64,000 nt of DNA from Streptosporangium sandarakinum. Its GTDB lineage: Bacteria; Actinomycetota; Actinomycetes; Streptosporangiales; Streptosporangiaceae. Under the pieces are notes generated by a model that saw only the letters and a list, made by a program, of their open reading frames with translations, had not been told where the DNA came from and ran no database searches. Positions 1 to 7,950 of this stretch are shown here, one piece after another. Both the position numbers and the translations under genes were made by a program. Within the stretch, counting starts at the first letter, position 1. Every line of letters begins with the position of its first letter. The DNA lies in assembly GCF_013409935.1 (NCBI RefSeq), contig NZ_JACCCO010000002.1, positions 1,488,001 through 1,552,000 on the forward strand, in the 5' to 3' direction.

Positions 1-272
1 ACGGCCAGGCCGACCTCCAGTTGGGCGATGGTGGCCACGTCAGGCCAGCAGCGTCCGGCGGCCACGTCGTTGACGGTCTGCCGGTTCACCCCACTGATCT
101 CGGCCAGCCGGCGGAAGCTCAGCCTTCGCTCGGTCATCACTGCTTGCAGAGTCGCGGCGATGGCCTGGACGACGGCGGCGGCCGGATGGCCGGACAGGTC
201 CGCGTGGGGCCAGTTCTCCGGGTCGTCGGCCAGCTCCCGGGGAGAGCGGGAACGCCCGCGTCCTCCGACCAT
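1..272 (-). CDS. XRE-family HTH DNA-binding protein (partial)
   Basis: An ATG at 272 with AAAGGAG 10-11 nt upstream opens a minus-strand frame of 90 codons that leaves the window without a stop, so the C-terminus is missing. Residues ~40-85 read as a Cro/C1 helix-turn-helix (RLAEISGVNRQTVNDV and then the turn into a third helix). It lies head-to-head with the recombinase-like gene at 345, with only 72 nt between the starts and a palindrome at 315-330. A role as repressor of the divergent mobile genes is therefore an inference. Codon use is ordinary high-GC. Confidence 0.7.
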   Translation of the reverse strand, partial: MVGGRGRSRSPRELADDPENWPHADLSGHPAAAVVQAIAATLQAVMTERRLSFRRLAEISGVNRQTVNDVAAGRCWPDVATIAQLEVGLA

Positions 273-314
273 GACAAACGACTCCTTTCGGTAGATGTCG
301 TCGTCCTCCGTAAC

Positions 315-330
315 GGCAGGTTGTCCTGCC
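315..330. promoter_or_regulatory. Palindrome between divergent XRE and recombinase-like genes
   Basis: GGCAGG-TTGT-CCTGCC is a perfect 6-bp inverted repeat in the 72-nt divergent intergenic region, 14 nt before the GTG start of the recombinase-like gene. Its placement suggests an operator for the adjacent XRE protein; it could equally be a short mRNA hairpin. Confidence 0.35.
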
Positions 331-344
331 GCTATGGATGGGGT

Positions 345-1280
345 GTGACCCTCGACGCGGAAACCTCGGCGAAGATCACCGGCTACCGGCCGCAGCAGGC
401 CACGCCGGAATGGGAACAGATCGCCGGGCACGTCCGGATGCTGGTCGCCGCCAGCGCCAACCGCTCCCCCTACCGAGTGCAGCGGCTGCTCACCGCGACC
501 ACCCGGCTGGCCGTGTGGTGTCACCGCTCCGGCCTGCCCGATGACCCGGAAGTGTGGCTGCGGCACGAGACGATCGACGCGTTCGTCCTGACCGGCTGCA
601 CCGACCTGGCCCCGAGCTCGGCGCAGACCTACCGGTCCTGGCTGCGGCACATGCGCGCCATGCTGGCCTGGCTGGAACGCGGCGAACAGGTGCCGCCACC
701 GATGAAAGCCCCCAAGAAGGTCAGCCCGCCGTACTCGCCGGCCCAGCTCGGCCGCCTTCGCGGCTGGGCCGAACGCCTGCCTGGCCAGGCTAGGGGCGAC
801 GCTCTGGCGTTGATGGCGCTCGCCTGCGGCTGCGGTCTGACCTCTGGAGAAGTGGCCGCCGTCCGCACCGGGCATCTGCGCCGCTTGGACTGCGGCGCGG
901 TCGTGGTCGCCGTCCCCGGCACCGAGCGGTTGATCGTCTGCCGCGCCGCCTGGGAGGACGTCCTGGCTCATGCCGCCGACCAGCCGGGCGACCGGTTCGT
1001 ATTCCGGCCCAGGCGCGCCGCCCGGCACGCCAAGAACCTGTTCAGCTCCTGGACCGCCCGCCACACCCCGACCGGCGGCCTGCCCGCCCTGTCGGTGCGC
1101 CGGCTGCGCTCCTCCTGGATCGTCGAGTTGCTGAGCGCCCGCATCGATTTGGGGGTGGTGGCCGTCGCAGCCGGGATGAGCACCTCCGCGCTGGCCCGCT
1201 ACCAACATTTCGTCCCCGTCCTGGACGAGTCCACCGCGGTCGCGCTGCTGCGCGGCAGGCCCGACGAACAGGCCCGTTGA
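345..1280 (+). CDS. Tyrosine-recombinase-like protein (degenerate catalytic motif)
   Basis: The start is GTG 345, preceded by GGATGGG; longer frames run into the upstream XRE gene. The 311-residue product has a SAM-like N-terminal helical region (~30-130) and a recombinase-like C-terminal half. Near the end, VRRLRSSW, a GMST box and ALARYQHF resemble the H-x-x-R, GHS and Tyr blocks of tyrosine recombinases. The usual His of H-x-x-R is replaced, and the first catalytic Arg region reads SGEVAAVR. The stop TGA overlaps the TTG start of the transposase (TTGA), so the two are probably co-translated. It may be a recombinase, or a DNA-binding accessory protein derived from one. Confidence 0.5.
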   Translation: MTLDAETSAKITGYRPQQATPEWEQIAGHVRMLVAASANRSPYRVQRLLTATTRLAVWCHRSGLPDDPEVWLRHETIDAFVLTGCTDLAPSSAQTYRSWLRHMRAMLAWLERGEQVPPPMKAPKKVSPPYSPAQLGRLRGWAERLPGQARGDALALMALACGCGLTSGEVAAVRTGHLRRLDCGAVVVAVPGTERLIVCRAAWEDVLAHAADQPGDRFVFRPRRAARHAKNLFSSWTARHTPTGGLPALSVRRLRSSWIVELLSARIDLGVVAVAAGMSTSALARYQHFVPVLDESTAVALLRGRPDEQAR

Positions 1281-3070
1281 GTACGGCGAAGCCACGCGCC
1301 TGGCCGCCGCGCACCACCCGAGCCCGAGCCACCCGGCCCCGGCCACCTGCCAAGCAGACGGCACAGATCCCCGATGCCGTCACCAGCCACTACGCCCGGC
1401 TGCTGGACGACTCCGGCATCATGGCGTTGATCAACGACGAGCTCGGCCAGCGCCCCGGCCCGGCGGGAGTGCCGATCCGGGCGGTGCTCGTCTGTCTGAT
1501 GATCTCGATCCACCACAGCGGCAAAGCCACCCTGGCCGAAGCCTGGCAGCTGGCCGCCTTCTGCCTGTCCCCGGCCGCCCGACAGCATCTGGGCCTGGAT
1601 CCCGACCGGCCATCTGCCGACGATCCGCACGCCTGCCTGGCCGACAACCGGCGTTTCTACCGCGCCTTCGACCGGCTCACCAGCCTGCTGGACCCGGCCC
1701 GGCACGACCGTCGCACCCGCCTGCCCCAGCACGAGGCCGACCTGCTTGCCACCGCCTGGCAAGACGACGATCCCGACCACACCCGCACGCGGGGCCTGCT
1801 GCAAGACGTCGTCACCGCGCTCGTGCTCACACCGGTCCGCTGGAGCAAAGGCCGCGGCTACCTGGCAGGATTTAGCGGTGACGTCGGCATCGACACCACC
1901 GCTGCCCCGGTCTTCGCCCGGCCGCCCCGAGCTCGCCGCTCCGCCGGCGAATTGATCGCCTCCACCGAGATCACCGCAGGCTGGCACCACTCGGCCGGAA
2001 ACGATCCACCCGAGTACGGCTACAGCGCCACCCTCACCGTCGCCGCCCGCACCCGCTCTGTTTCCGGGTCTTTTCCGCAGTTGGCGCTCGGCCTGGTCCT
2101 CGACACCCCGCACAAACGCATCGGCGCCAACGCCATCACCACCTTGAAACCTCTGGTTGCGCTCGGCTTCCCCGCAGCCTTCGCCGTCGCCGACCGCGCC
2201 TACACCGACCAGCAATCCGCCCATTTCGCTCAACCCGCACGCGAACTCGGCTACAAGCTCGCACTCGATTACAAAGTGGATCAGCGGGGAGTGCAGGGCA
2301 GCGCCCACGGCGCGCTGCTCATCGACGGCTCCCTGGCCTGCCCGCTGATGCCCGCCAAGCTCGCACAGGCCACCACCGGCTTGGACGACACCGCCATCCG
2401 CACACCATCGCAAGAACTCACCGCGTTGATCGCTGCGCGGGAGCCGTACTTGCTGCGCCTCAAACAGAGCGCGAACGCAGACGGCGCCATCCGCTTCCAA
2501 TGCCCGGCAGCAGGCACCTCCCCGTCGCTCACTTGCCCCCGCTTCGACCGCCTCCACCAGCGCGAGCCCAGCAGGCCCGCCGCGGTCGACCTGACCGACG
2601 CCCGGCAGCGAGCCGCCCACCCAGCGGCCAAACCCCGCGTCCTGCCCCCAACCCCCGACCACAAGAGCGGCGAACTGCCGAAGATCTGCCACCAGCACAC
2701 CATCACCCTGCGCCCCGGCGACCTGGGCCACCTCGACAAGTTCCGCCAGGACGTGGCCTATCTCAGTCCTGCCTGGATCGGAACCTACAAGCCCGTCCGC
2801 GCCAACACCGAGGGCATCAACGGCAGACTCAAGGGACACGACCTCGACCTCGGAGATCCCAAGAACCGCCTCGCCCACGGACGCGTCGCCCAGAGCATCC
2901 TGGTCGCGCTGCTCGTCACCGTCGCCAACGACCACTTCCTCGACCAATGGCGCCACACCCAGCAGCCCCCAGACGAGCCCGACGCGGTCGCCGCCACTCC
3001 GCAGACTCCAGCCGGGCCCTTCGACGGCACCCCACCCGCAGGCCAGAGCAGGCCACCATCCGCCCCATAA
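1277..3070 (+). CDS. DDE-type transposase
   Basis: This 597-residue protein starts at TTG 1277, inside the stop of the upstream gene. A plausible DDE triad is visible: VGIDTTAAP (first Asp, ~residue 205), FAVADRAYTD (second Asp, ~300), and VRANTEGINGRLKG (Glu, ~515). This order and spacing fit large IS4/IS1182-like DDE transposases. The N-terminus is Pro/Arg rich and the C-terminal tail is low-complexity Pro/Ala. I could not identify terminal inverted repeats because the left side of the unit lies outside the window. The coupling to a recombinase-like gene is unusual for simple insertion sequences. Confidence 0.65.
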   Translation: MSTAKPRAWPPRTTRARATRPRPPAKQTAQIPDAVTSHYARLLDDSGIMALINDELGQRPGPAGVPIRAVLVCLMISIHHSGKATLAEAWQLAAFCLSPAARQHLGLDPDRPSADDPHACLADNRRFYRAFDRLTSLLDPARHDRRTRLPQHEADLLATAWQDDDPDHTRTRGLLQDVVTALVLTPVRWSKGRGYLAGFSGDVGIDTTAAPVFARPPRARRSAGELIASTEITAGWHHSAGNDPPEYGYSATLTVAARTRSVSGSFPQLALGLVLDTPHKRIGANAITTLKPLVALGFPAAFAVADRAYTDQQSAHFAQPARELGYKLALDYKVDQRGVQGSAHGALLIDGSLACPLMPAKLAQATTGLDDTAIRTPSQELTALIAAREPYLLRLKQSANADGAIRFQCPAAGTSPSLTCPRFDRLHQREPSRPAAVDLTDARQRAAHPAAKPRVLPPTPDHKSGELPKICHQHTITLRPGDLGHLDKFRQDVAYLSPAWIGTYKPVRANTEGINGRLKGHDLDLGDPKNRLAHGRVAQSILVALLVTVANDHFLDQWRHTQQPPDEPDAVAATPQTPAGPFDGTPPAGQSRPPSAP

Positions 3071-3244
3071 GCCGCAAAACCCACCACCCTGTCGCAGCAC
3101 CTCGCCCGCCGCCGGCTTCGCCATGCCCAACGGCCAGGTCTCGGTTCTCCACCAGCGGCCTGACATCACCCGGGCCTTCCCGGACACCTGCTCCGCGGCT
3201 CCCAAACCAGGACGAACCTGATTCGGAAACCCCTGAAACGACAA

Positions 3245-3277
3245 GATCCCGCCTGATCTCTATGATCAGACGGGATC
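3245..3277. terminator. Strong hairpin, probable (bidirectional) terminator
   Basis: GATCCCG-C-CTGATC / GATCAG-A-CGGGATC around a 5-nt loop gives 13 base pairs with one mismatch. It lies 175 nt after the transposase stop and 41 nt beyond the 3' end of the minus-strand tRNA-Ala. Read on the minus strand it is followed by TTGTCGTTT, so termination of the tRNA transcript is the best reading. Confidence 0.6.
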
Positions 3278-3317
3278 CCGTCAACTTCAGTCCAGCCGTT
3301 TCAAGAACGGCCCTGGG

Positions 3318-3391
3318 TGGAGATGAGGGGATTCGAACCCCTGACCCCTTCGATGCGAACGAAGTGCGCTACCGGACTGCGCTACATCCCC
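3318..3391 (-). tRNA. tRNA-Ala (anticodon CGC)
   Basis: Reading the minus strand from 3391, the acceptor GGGGATG pairs with CATCTCC, and the third pair is G3:U70, the tRNA-Ala identity element. The D-arm, an anticodon stem CTTCG/CGAAG with loop TTCGCAT (anticodon CGC), and a T-arm with the GGTTCGAATCC core are all present. CCA is not encoded. A strong hairpin lies downstream. Confidence 0.93.
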
Positions 3392-3634
3392 AAGACCTGC
3401 ACTAGGTTAGCAAACTTCTGGAGCCGCTCGCGCCACCCGAGGACGGGTAGATCGAGGGGATCGCGCGGGAGGCCGGAAGAGGCGGCGCGGTGCGGCGGGA
3501 AGCCGCAGGCAGCGGCATCCAAGCCGGGTACCGGTCGCGCCGTGCGGCGCGGGAGCGGACCGTTCGGCGTGAGCCACATCACGGTGCCGGAGCCGATGAC
3601 CCGAGACGGTCGGCATCGGCGGGGAACGAGGCTT

Positions 3635-3698
3635 TCAACCGTGGGGTTGATAAACGGATGATCTACGGCCTAAGATTCTTTCAACCGTTGAGTTGAAA
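3635..3698. promoter_or_regulatory. Double palindromic operator upstream of arsR-type gene
   Basis: Two related inverted repeats precede the regulator: TCAACC-GTGG-GGTTGA (3635-3650) and TTTCAAC-CGTTGA-GTTGAAA (3679-3698). Their centres are 46 nt apart. The second ends 12 nt before the ATG at 3711. Shared half-sites (TCAAC) and position suggest autoregulation by the ArsR-family protein. Confidence 0.6.
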
Positions 3699-3710
3699 AC
3701 CGGAGGGGTG

Positions 3711-4043
3711 ATGAGCACGGACGCGCTGTCCCGGGTCTTCGCGGCCCTCGCGGATCCGACCCGGCGTGACATGGTCGCCCGGCTCTCGGAGGGCGACGCG
3801 ACCGTGAGCCGGCTGGCCGAGCCGTACCGGATGACGCTGCAGGCCGTCTACAAGCACCTGCGGGTGCTCGAGGACGCCGGGCTCGTCAGCCGGCCGCCGG
3901 GGCCGCAGCCCCGGCCGGTGCGCCTGGAGGCCCAGGCATTCGACCTGATGGACACCTGGATCGAGCGCCACCGGAGTCGCGTCGAGCAGCGCTACCGCCG
4001 CCTTGACGCCGTCCTGGCGGAGATGAGGGGAGACGAGCATTAA
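3711..4043 (+). CDS. ArsR-family winged-helix regulator
   Basis: This 110-residue protein starts at ATG 3711 with GGAGGGG just upstream (a GTG at 3708 is also possible). The N-terminal motif FAALADPTRRDMV and the recognition region LQAVYKHLRVLEDAGLV are typical of the ArsR/SmtB fold used by SRPBCC-linked regulators. No metal-binding Cys/His cluster is visible, so it is probably not a classical metal sensor. It leads a tight operon with an AHSA1/SRPBCC protein 7 nt downstream, a very common actinobacterial pairing. The two palindromes at 3635-3698 are probably its operator. Confidence 0.88.
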   Translation: MSTDALSRVFAALADPTRRDMVARLSEGDATVSRLAEPYRMTLQAVYKHLRVLEDAGLVSRPPGPQPRPVRLEAQAFDLMDTWIERHRSRVEQRYRRLDAVLAEMRGDEH

Positions 4044-4050
4044 CAGGATC

Positions 4051-4521
4051 ATGGAGACGGCCATCGAAGCCGACCCGGGACTGCCGGTCATCCGGATGAC
4101 GCGTGACTTCGCGGCGACGCCCGGGCAGTTGTTCCGCGCCCACACCGATCCCGCGTTGTTCGCCCGGTGGGTGGGTCCCGACGCCACGGTCACCCGGATC
4201 GAGCACTGGGACGCGCGCACCGGCGGCAGTTGGCGGTACGTCTCGGCGCACGGGGGCACGGAGTACGGGTTCCACGGCTGCTTCCACGAGGTACGGCCGG
4301 ACCGCATCGTGCAGACCTTCACGTTCGAGGGCGATCCCGACGGGGTCGCGCTGGAGACGCTGTGGTTCGAGGACCTGGGCGACGGCCGCACGCGGCTGCG
4401 GACGCAGTCGCTGGTCGACAGCTTCGAGAGTCGTGACGCGTGGCTGCGCGGCGGCATGGAGGTCGGTGTCGGCGAAGGTCACGCGAAGCTGGAGAGGATG
4501 CTCATCGATGGCACTGTCTGA
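4051..4521 (+). CDS. SRPBCC (AHSA1-type) protein
   Basis: The 156-residue product has the helix-grip fold signature of the AHSA1/START family: RDFAATPGQLFRAHTDP at the start, FARWVGPD, a central GGSWRY, and a long C-terminal helix (WLRGGMEVGV). Such proteins bind hydrophobic ligands in a cavity; the ligand cannot be read from sequence. It starts 7 nt after arsR and its last 14 nt overlap the next gene, so all three are translationally linked. Confidence 0.85.
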   Translation: METAIEADPGLPVIRMTRDFAATPGQLFRAHTDPALFARWVGPDATVTRIEHWDARTGGSWRYVSAHGGTEYGFHGCFHEVRPDRIVQTFTFEGDPDGVALETLWFEDLGDGRTRLRTQSLVDSFESRDAWLRGGMEVGVGEGHAKLERMLIDGTV

Positions 4522-5095
4522 CCACCCGGCCGAGCGGCACCGGCAGATCGCCGGACTGTTCACCGACCGGGTCCGCGGCACCCGGTCCTGGGACGCGCCG
4601 TCCCCGGTCGCCGGCTGGACCGCCCGCGACGTCGTGCGCCACCTCGTCGAATGGCTGCCCGCGCTCCTCACCTCCGGCGCCGACGTCGACCTGCCCCGCG
4701 GACCGTCGGTGGACGACGACCCGGTCGCCGCGTGGCAGACGCACCGCGACGGTGTGCAGGCGGTACTGGACGACCCGGAGACCGCGCACCGGAAACTCAC
4801 CAATCCGCACATCGGCAGCCTGCCGCTGGACACCGCGATCGATCAGTTCTACACCGCCGACGTGTTCATGCACACCTGGGACCTGTCCAGGGCCACCGGC
4901 CAGGACGACCGGCTGGACCCCGGCTTCTGCGCCCGGCTCCTCGCCGGGATGGAAGAGATAGAGCAGGTCCTTCGCTCCTCCGGCCAGTACGGCGCCCGGA
5001 TCAGGGTGCCCGATGACGCGGATGTCCAGACCAGGCTGCTGGGTTTCATCGGCCGGAACCCGTTCTGGCCGGAGCCGGTGAGCCGAACGCCCTGA
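4508..5095 (+). CDS. TIGR03086-type DinB-like / mycothiol-dependent enzyme
   Basis: ATG 4508 lies within the end of the SRPBCC gene. The 195-residue protein has an N-terminal four-helix DinB/MDMPI-like domain (GWTARDVVRHLVEW, with the first metal His) and a later FMHTWDLSRATG motif carrying the second conserved His. This is the pattern of the TIGR03086 family related to mycothiol-dependent maleylpyruvate isomerase. Its reaction is unknown. It ends the arsR operon and converges on sepX. Confidence 0.8.
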   Translation: MALSDHPAERHRQIAGLFTDRVRGTRSWDAPSPVAGWTARDVVRHLVEWLPALLTSGADVDLPRGPSVDDDPVAAWQTHRDGVQAVLDDPETAHRKLTNPHIGSLPLDTAIDQFYTADVFMHTWDLSRATGQDDRLDPGFCARLLAGMEEIEQVLRSSGQYGARIRVPDDADVQTRLLGFIGRNPFWPEPVSRTP

Positions 5096-5171
5096 CCGGG
5101 CCGAAGGCCGATGGAAGCATGCCGGAGCCGGGAACGGGCGAGGTCTCCGGTGGACGCCCCGCCGCCGGACG

Positions 5172-5855
5172 TCAGTCGCCGACCGCGCGGCGCGGTGTCT
5201 CGGCGTACTGGTCGAACAGCTCGTCGCGCAGCGCGGTGAGGTCGATGACCTCCGCCACCGGCCGCCGGACCTCCAGCTCGGCGCGCCGGCGGGCGCGCCT
5301 GGCACGCTCCGCCCTGGCCAAGGCGGCGGCTCGGCGCCGTTCGGCGTCGACCCTCACGGCGGTCCGCAGGACCATCAGGTAGCCGGCCAGGAGAACGACC
5401 GAGGGGGTTATCCCCCACCAGGGGATCACCCCGGTCGCGGCCGTCACCACGGAGGCGAGGAGCAGCAGCACGCACCACAGCGTCAGCCGCCTGCGCTTGG
5501 CCACCTGGGCGGCCCTGCGCCGCCGTTCGGCGCGCCGGCGCTCGGCCGCGGACCGCGGGAGCCGGTGGCCGGGCGCGGCGGAGGAGGCGTCGCCGGCCGC
5601 ATCATCCGCGCCGGCGGGGGGCTCGGCGCGCGTGTCACCGCCCCCGTCCCCATCATCGGACACCCGCGCGGCCGGGCCGTACGGCTCGGCGACGGTGACG
5701 GCGTCGGCATCGACGTCCGCCACGCCGTCGGCTTCGGCGTCCGCGCCGGATTCGGTGTCGGTGTAGGCGGGCCGGTCACGGCGCAACCACATGGGCACGA
5801 GCACGCACAGCCACATCACCACGATGGCCAGATAGAGAAGGACGCTCCCGCTCAC
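5172..5855 (-). CDS. sepX: SepX/GlpR-like divisome membrane protein
   Basis: I place the start at GTG 5855 because GGAGG lies 5 nt upstream; a GTG at 5861 is in frame but sits in the ribosome-binding site. The 227-residue protein has one N-terminal transmembrane helix followed by PMWLRR, a long acidic Ala/Asp-rich linker, an Arg-rich coil, and two more membrane helices (~125-165). This layout matches actinobacterial SepX/GlpR, the membrane receptor of the gephyrin-like protein Glp in division. Its position in the rimJ-moeA(glp)-galU cluster matches the mycobacterial order Rv0993-Rv0996. The assignment rests on architecture and synteny. Confidence 0.75.
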   Translation of the reverse strand: MSGSVLLYLAIVVMWLCVLVPMWLRRDRPAYTDTESGADAEADGVADVDADAVTVAEPYGPAARVSDDGDGGGDTRAEPPAGADDAAGDASSAAPGHRLPRSAAERRRAERRRRAAQVAKRRRLTLWCVLLLLASVVTAATGVIPWWGITPSVVLLAGYLMVLRTAVRVDAERRRAAALARAERARRARRRAELEVRRPVAEVIDLTALRDELFDQYAETPRRAVGD

Positions 5856-5979
5856 GGCCACCTCCGGGCAGCACGAAAGCGCCGCTGGTCCGCTGGCGCT
5901 CTCGATGTGCTCACGTCACGCACCGTAAGACCGCGTGTCACTATTTGACGAGTATTCGATGCGGTGTGTCGCGAGATCT

Positions 5980-6636
5980 TCAAACCTCTTCGTGCGGAGC
6001 GCCTCCGTGCGCCGCCGCCTCGCGGTCCCTGCGCCACCTGGTCAGCAGCCCTCTGGGCACATCCTCAACGGTCAGCGCATAACAAATATGGTCACGCCAG
6101 GCGCCGTCAATGTGCAATTGCCGACGTCTGATGCCCTCTTCCCGGAAACCGAGCTTTTCAACCACTCTACGACTCGCGTGATTTTCCGGACGGATATTCG
6201 CCTCGATGCGGTGCAGGCCGGTGGTGAAGAAACAGTGGTCGACGGCCATGGCCACGGCGGTGGGGATGATGCCCCGGCCCGCCACGGCGCTGTCCACCCA
6301 GTAGCCGACCTGCGCGGACCTGGCCGACCCCCAGACGATCGCGCCGACGGTCAACTGCCCGGCGAACGCCCCCCGGTAGGTGACGACCCAGGGAAGCGCC
6401 AGTCCCTGCCTGGCCTCCCGGCGCAGCGTGGCGGTCATCGACACGTAGGGGCCGAGCCCCGTGCGGAACAGGGGCGTCTCGGGGTTGCTCGGCTCCCAGG
6501 GACGCAGCCAGTCGGCGTTGCGCAGCCGCGACTCGCGCCAGACGCGCACATCCCTCAGCCGCAACGGCCGAAGCCCCACGGGTCCTTCCGTCAGGGTCAC
6601 CGGCCAGCCACGTAGTCGATCCACGCCTTCCATCAT
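5980..6636 (-). CDS. rimJ: RimJ-like GNAT N-acetyltransferase
   Basis: The GNAT fold is clear: VGLRPLRLRDV at the start, the acetyl-CoA loop region AVAGRGIIPTAVAMAVDHCF, and the C-terminal HRIEANIRPENHASRRVVEK block typical of RimJ/RimL. The start is taken as ATG 6636 of an ATG-ATG pair next to GGGAGG; a longer frame to 6702 has no ribosome-binding site, and a GTG at 6624 is possible. RimJ acetylates ribosomal protein S5 in E. coli; the actinobacterial substrate is not known. It lies 124 nt upstream of sepX in the Glp cluster. Confidence 0.82.
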   Translation of the reverse strand: MMEGVDRLRGWPVTLTEGPVGLRPLRLRDVRVWRESRLRNADWLRPWEPSNPETPLFRTGLGPYVSMTATLRREARQGLALPWVVTYRGAFAGQLTVGAIVWGSARSAQVGYWVDSAVAGRGIIPTAVAMAVDHCFFTTGLHRIEANIRPENHASRRVVEKLGFREEGIRRRQLHIDGAWRDHICYALTVEDVPRGLLTRWRRDREAAAHGGAPHEEV

Positions 6637-6963
6637 CCTCCCAAGGCGTGCCACCGTGCCACGGACTCTCCTCCCCGGCTCGGCCCGAGCGGCACCGGCC
6701 ACCCGAGCGGCCCTGAACCGGCCCGAGCAGCCCCGGACCGACCGAGCAGTCCCGGTCCGCTCCGAACGGCCTCGGCCGACCCGAGCAACCCCGGCCCGCC
6801 CGACCCGAACGGCCCCGGCACGGCCGGAAGGGCCGGAACAGCCCCGGTCCCGGTCCCGAGAACCAGGCCCCGGCCCCGGTTTCCGGCCTCCGCCCCCGGC
6901 GCGCCGCCCGCCGTACCGGCGGGGTCCTCCCCCGTACCGGCGGGGTCCCCCGGGCCGGCACGG
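6637..6963. other. Intergenic, GC-rich degenerate repeats
   Basis: No gene is supported in this 327-nt gap between mog and rimJ. It is very C/G-rich, with loosely repeated CCCCGG/CCGAGCA blocks and a 17-nt direct repeat (CCGTACCGGCGGGGTCC, twice, around 6911-6946) just after the mog stop. The rimJ promoter should lie here, but I see no confident -35/-10 pair. Confidence 0.5.
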
Positions 6964-7437
6964 TCAGCGTGGGTGGTCTCCCCCCCGGATCTGGTCCACG
7001 ACGTGCCTGAGGACCGGCGCGAGTACGGCCATGCCGTCGCGGACCCCGCCCGAGGAGCCCGGCAGGTTGACGACCAGGGTGTTCCCGGCCTGCCCGGCGA
7101 GCCCCCGGGACAGGATCGAGGTGGGCACCCTGTCGCGGGACGACTGGCGGATGGCCTCGGCGATGCCGGGGATCTCCCGGTCGAGCACGCGGCGCGTCAT
7201 CTCCGGGGTCAGGTCGGCGGGTGTCAGGCCGGTGCCGCCGGTGGTGACGATCACATCGTGGCCCTCGGCCACCCCGGCCCGCAGCGCCTCCTCGACCGGC
7301 CCGCCGTCGGGCACCACCCGCGGGCCCGTCACCTCGCACCCGGCCTCGGCCAGCAGCTCGGCGAGCAGCCTGCCGGACCTGTCCTCGTACACCCCCGCGG
7401 CGGCCCGGTTGGACGCCGTGATCACCAAAGCCCTCAC
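6964..7437 (-). CDS. mog: MogA/MoaB-type molybdopterin adenylyltransferase
   Basis: The 157-residue protein carries the MoCF-biosynthesis domain signatures: MRALVITASNRAAAG, VTTGGTGLTPAD (nucleotide/MPT-binding loop), and VVNLPGSSGGV. Length is normal for MogA/MoaB. It adenylylates molybdopterin before Mo insertion by MoeA. It lies downstream of moaC and moeA on the same strand (42 nt from moaC), so a Moco-linked operon is likely. Confidence 0.9.
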   Translation of the reverse strand: MRALVITASNRAAAGVYEDRSGRLLAELLAEAGCEVTGPRVVPDGGPVEEALRAGVAEGHDVIVTTGGTGLTPADLTPEMTRRVLDREIPGIAEAIRQSSRDRVPTSILSRGLAGQAGNTLVVNLPGSSGGVRDGMAVLAPVLRHVVDQIRGGDHPR

Positions 7438-7479
7438 CCGATCACCCGGTCCTCATCCGCGTCTGCTCAAGGCGGCCGG

Positions 7480-7950
7480 TCACGGGCGGGTCCAGACCCC
7501 GGTCTTGCCGCCCGTCTTCTCCTCCACCCGCACGTCGGTGATCACCGCCGCCGGGTCCACCGCCTTGACCATGTCGATCAGCGCGAGCGCCGCGACGGAG
7601 ACCGCGGTCAGCGCCTCCATCTCGACGCCGGTGCGGTCGGCGGTCTTCACCCGCGCGGTGATCTCCACCCCGTCGTCGGTCACCGCCAGGTCGACCTTCA
7701 CGCCGTGCAGGGCGATCGGATGGCAGAGCGGGATCAGGTCGGGGGTGCGCTTGGCGCCCATGATCCCCGCGATCCGGGCGGTGCCGAGCGCGTCGCCCTT
7801 GGGAACCTCCCCCGACCGCAGCAGCGCGACCGCCTCGGCCGACAGCAGCACCTTGCCGGTGGCGGTGGCCGTACGGGCGGAGACGTCCTTGGCCGAGACG
7901 TCGACCATGCGGGCCGCGCCGGTCTCGTCGATGTGTGTGAATCCGCTCAC
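7480..7950 (-). CDS. moaC: Cyclic pyranopterin monophosphate synthase MoaC
   Basis: The 156-residue protein starts at GTG 7950, whose last two bases overlap the TGA of moeA (GTGA), indicating translational coupling. Signature motifs are GAARMVDVSAK, MGAKRTPDLIPLCHP and GVEMEALTAVSVAALALIDMVK (quoted in parts), covering the family's substrate-binding His/Glu/Asp/Lys positions. MoaC makes cPMP from 3',8-cH2GTP, the second product in Moco synthesis. Confidence 0.93.
   Translation of the reverse strand: MSGFTHIDETGAARMVDVSAKDVSARTATATGKVLLSAEAVALLRSGEVPKGDALGTARIAGIMGAKRTPDLIPLCHPIALHGVKVDLAVTDDGVEITARVKTADRTGVEMEALTAVSVAALALIDMVKAVDPAAVITDVRVEEKTGGKTGVWTRP

Noticed and set aside
1199..3244. A 681-codon open frame on the minus strand opposite the transposase
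   Set aside because: Gly/Val/Arg-biased antisense of the high-GC transposase; no ribosome-binding site and no family motif, while the plus strand has the DDE pattern.
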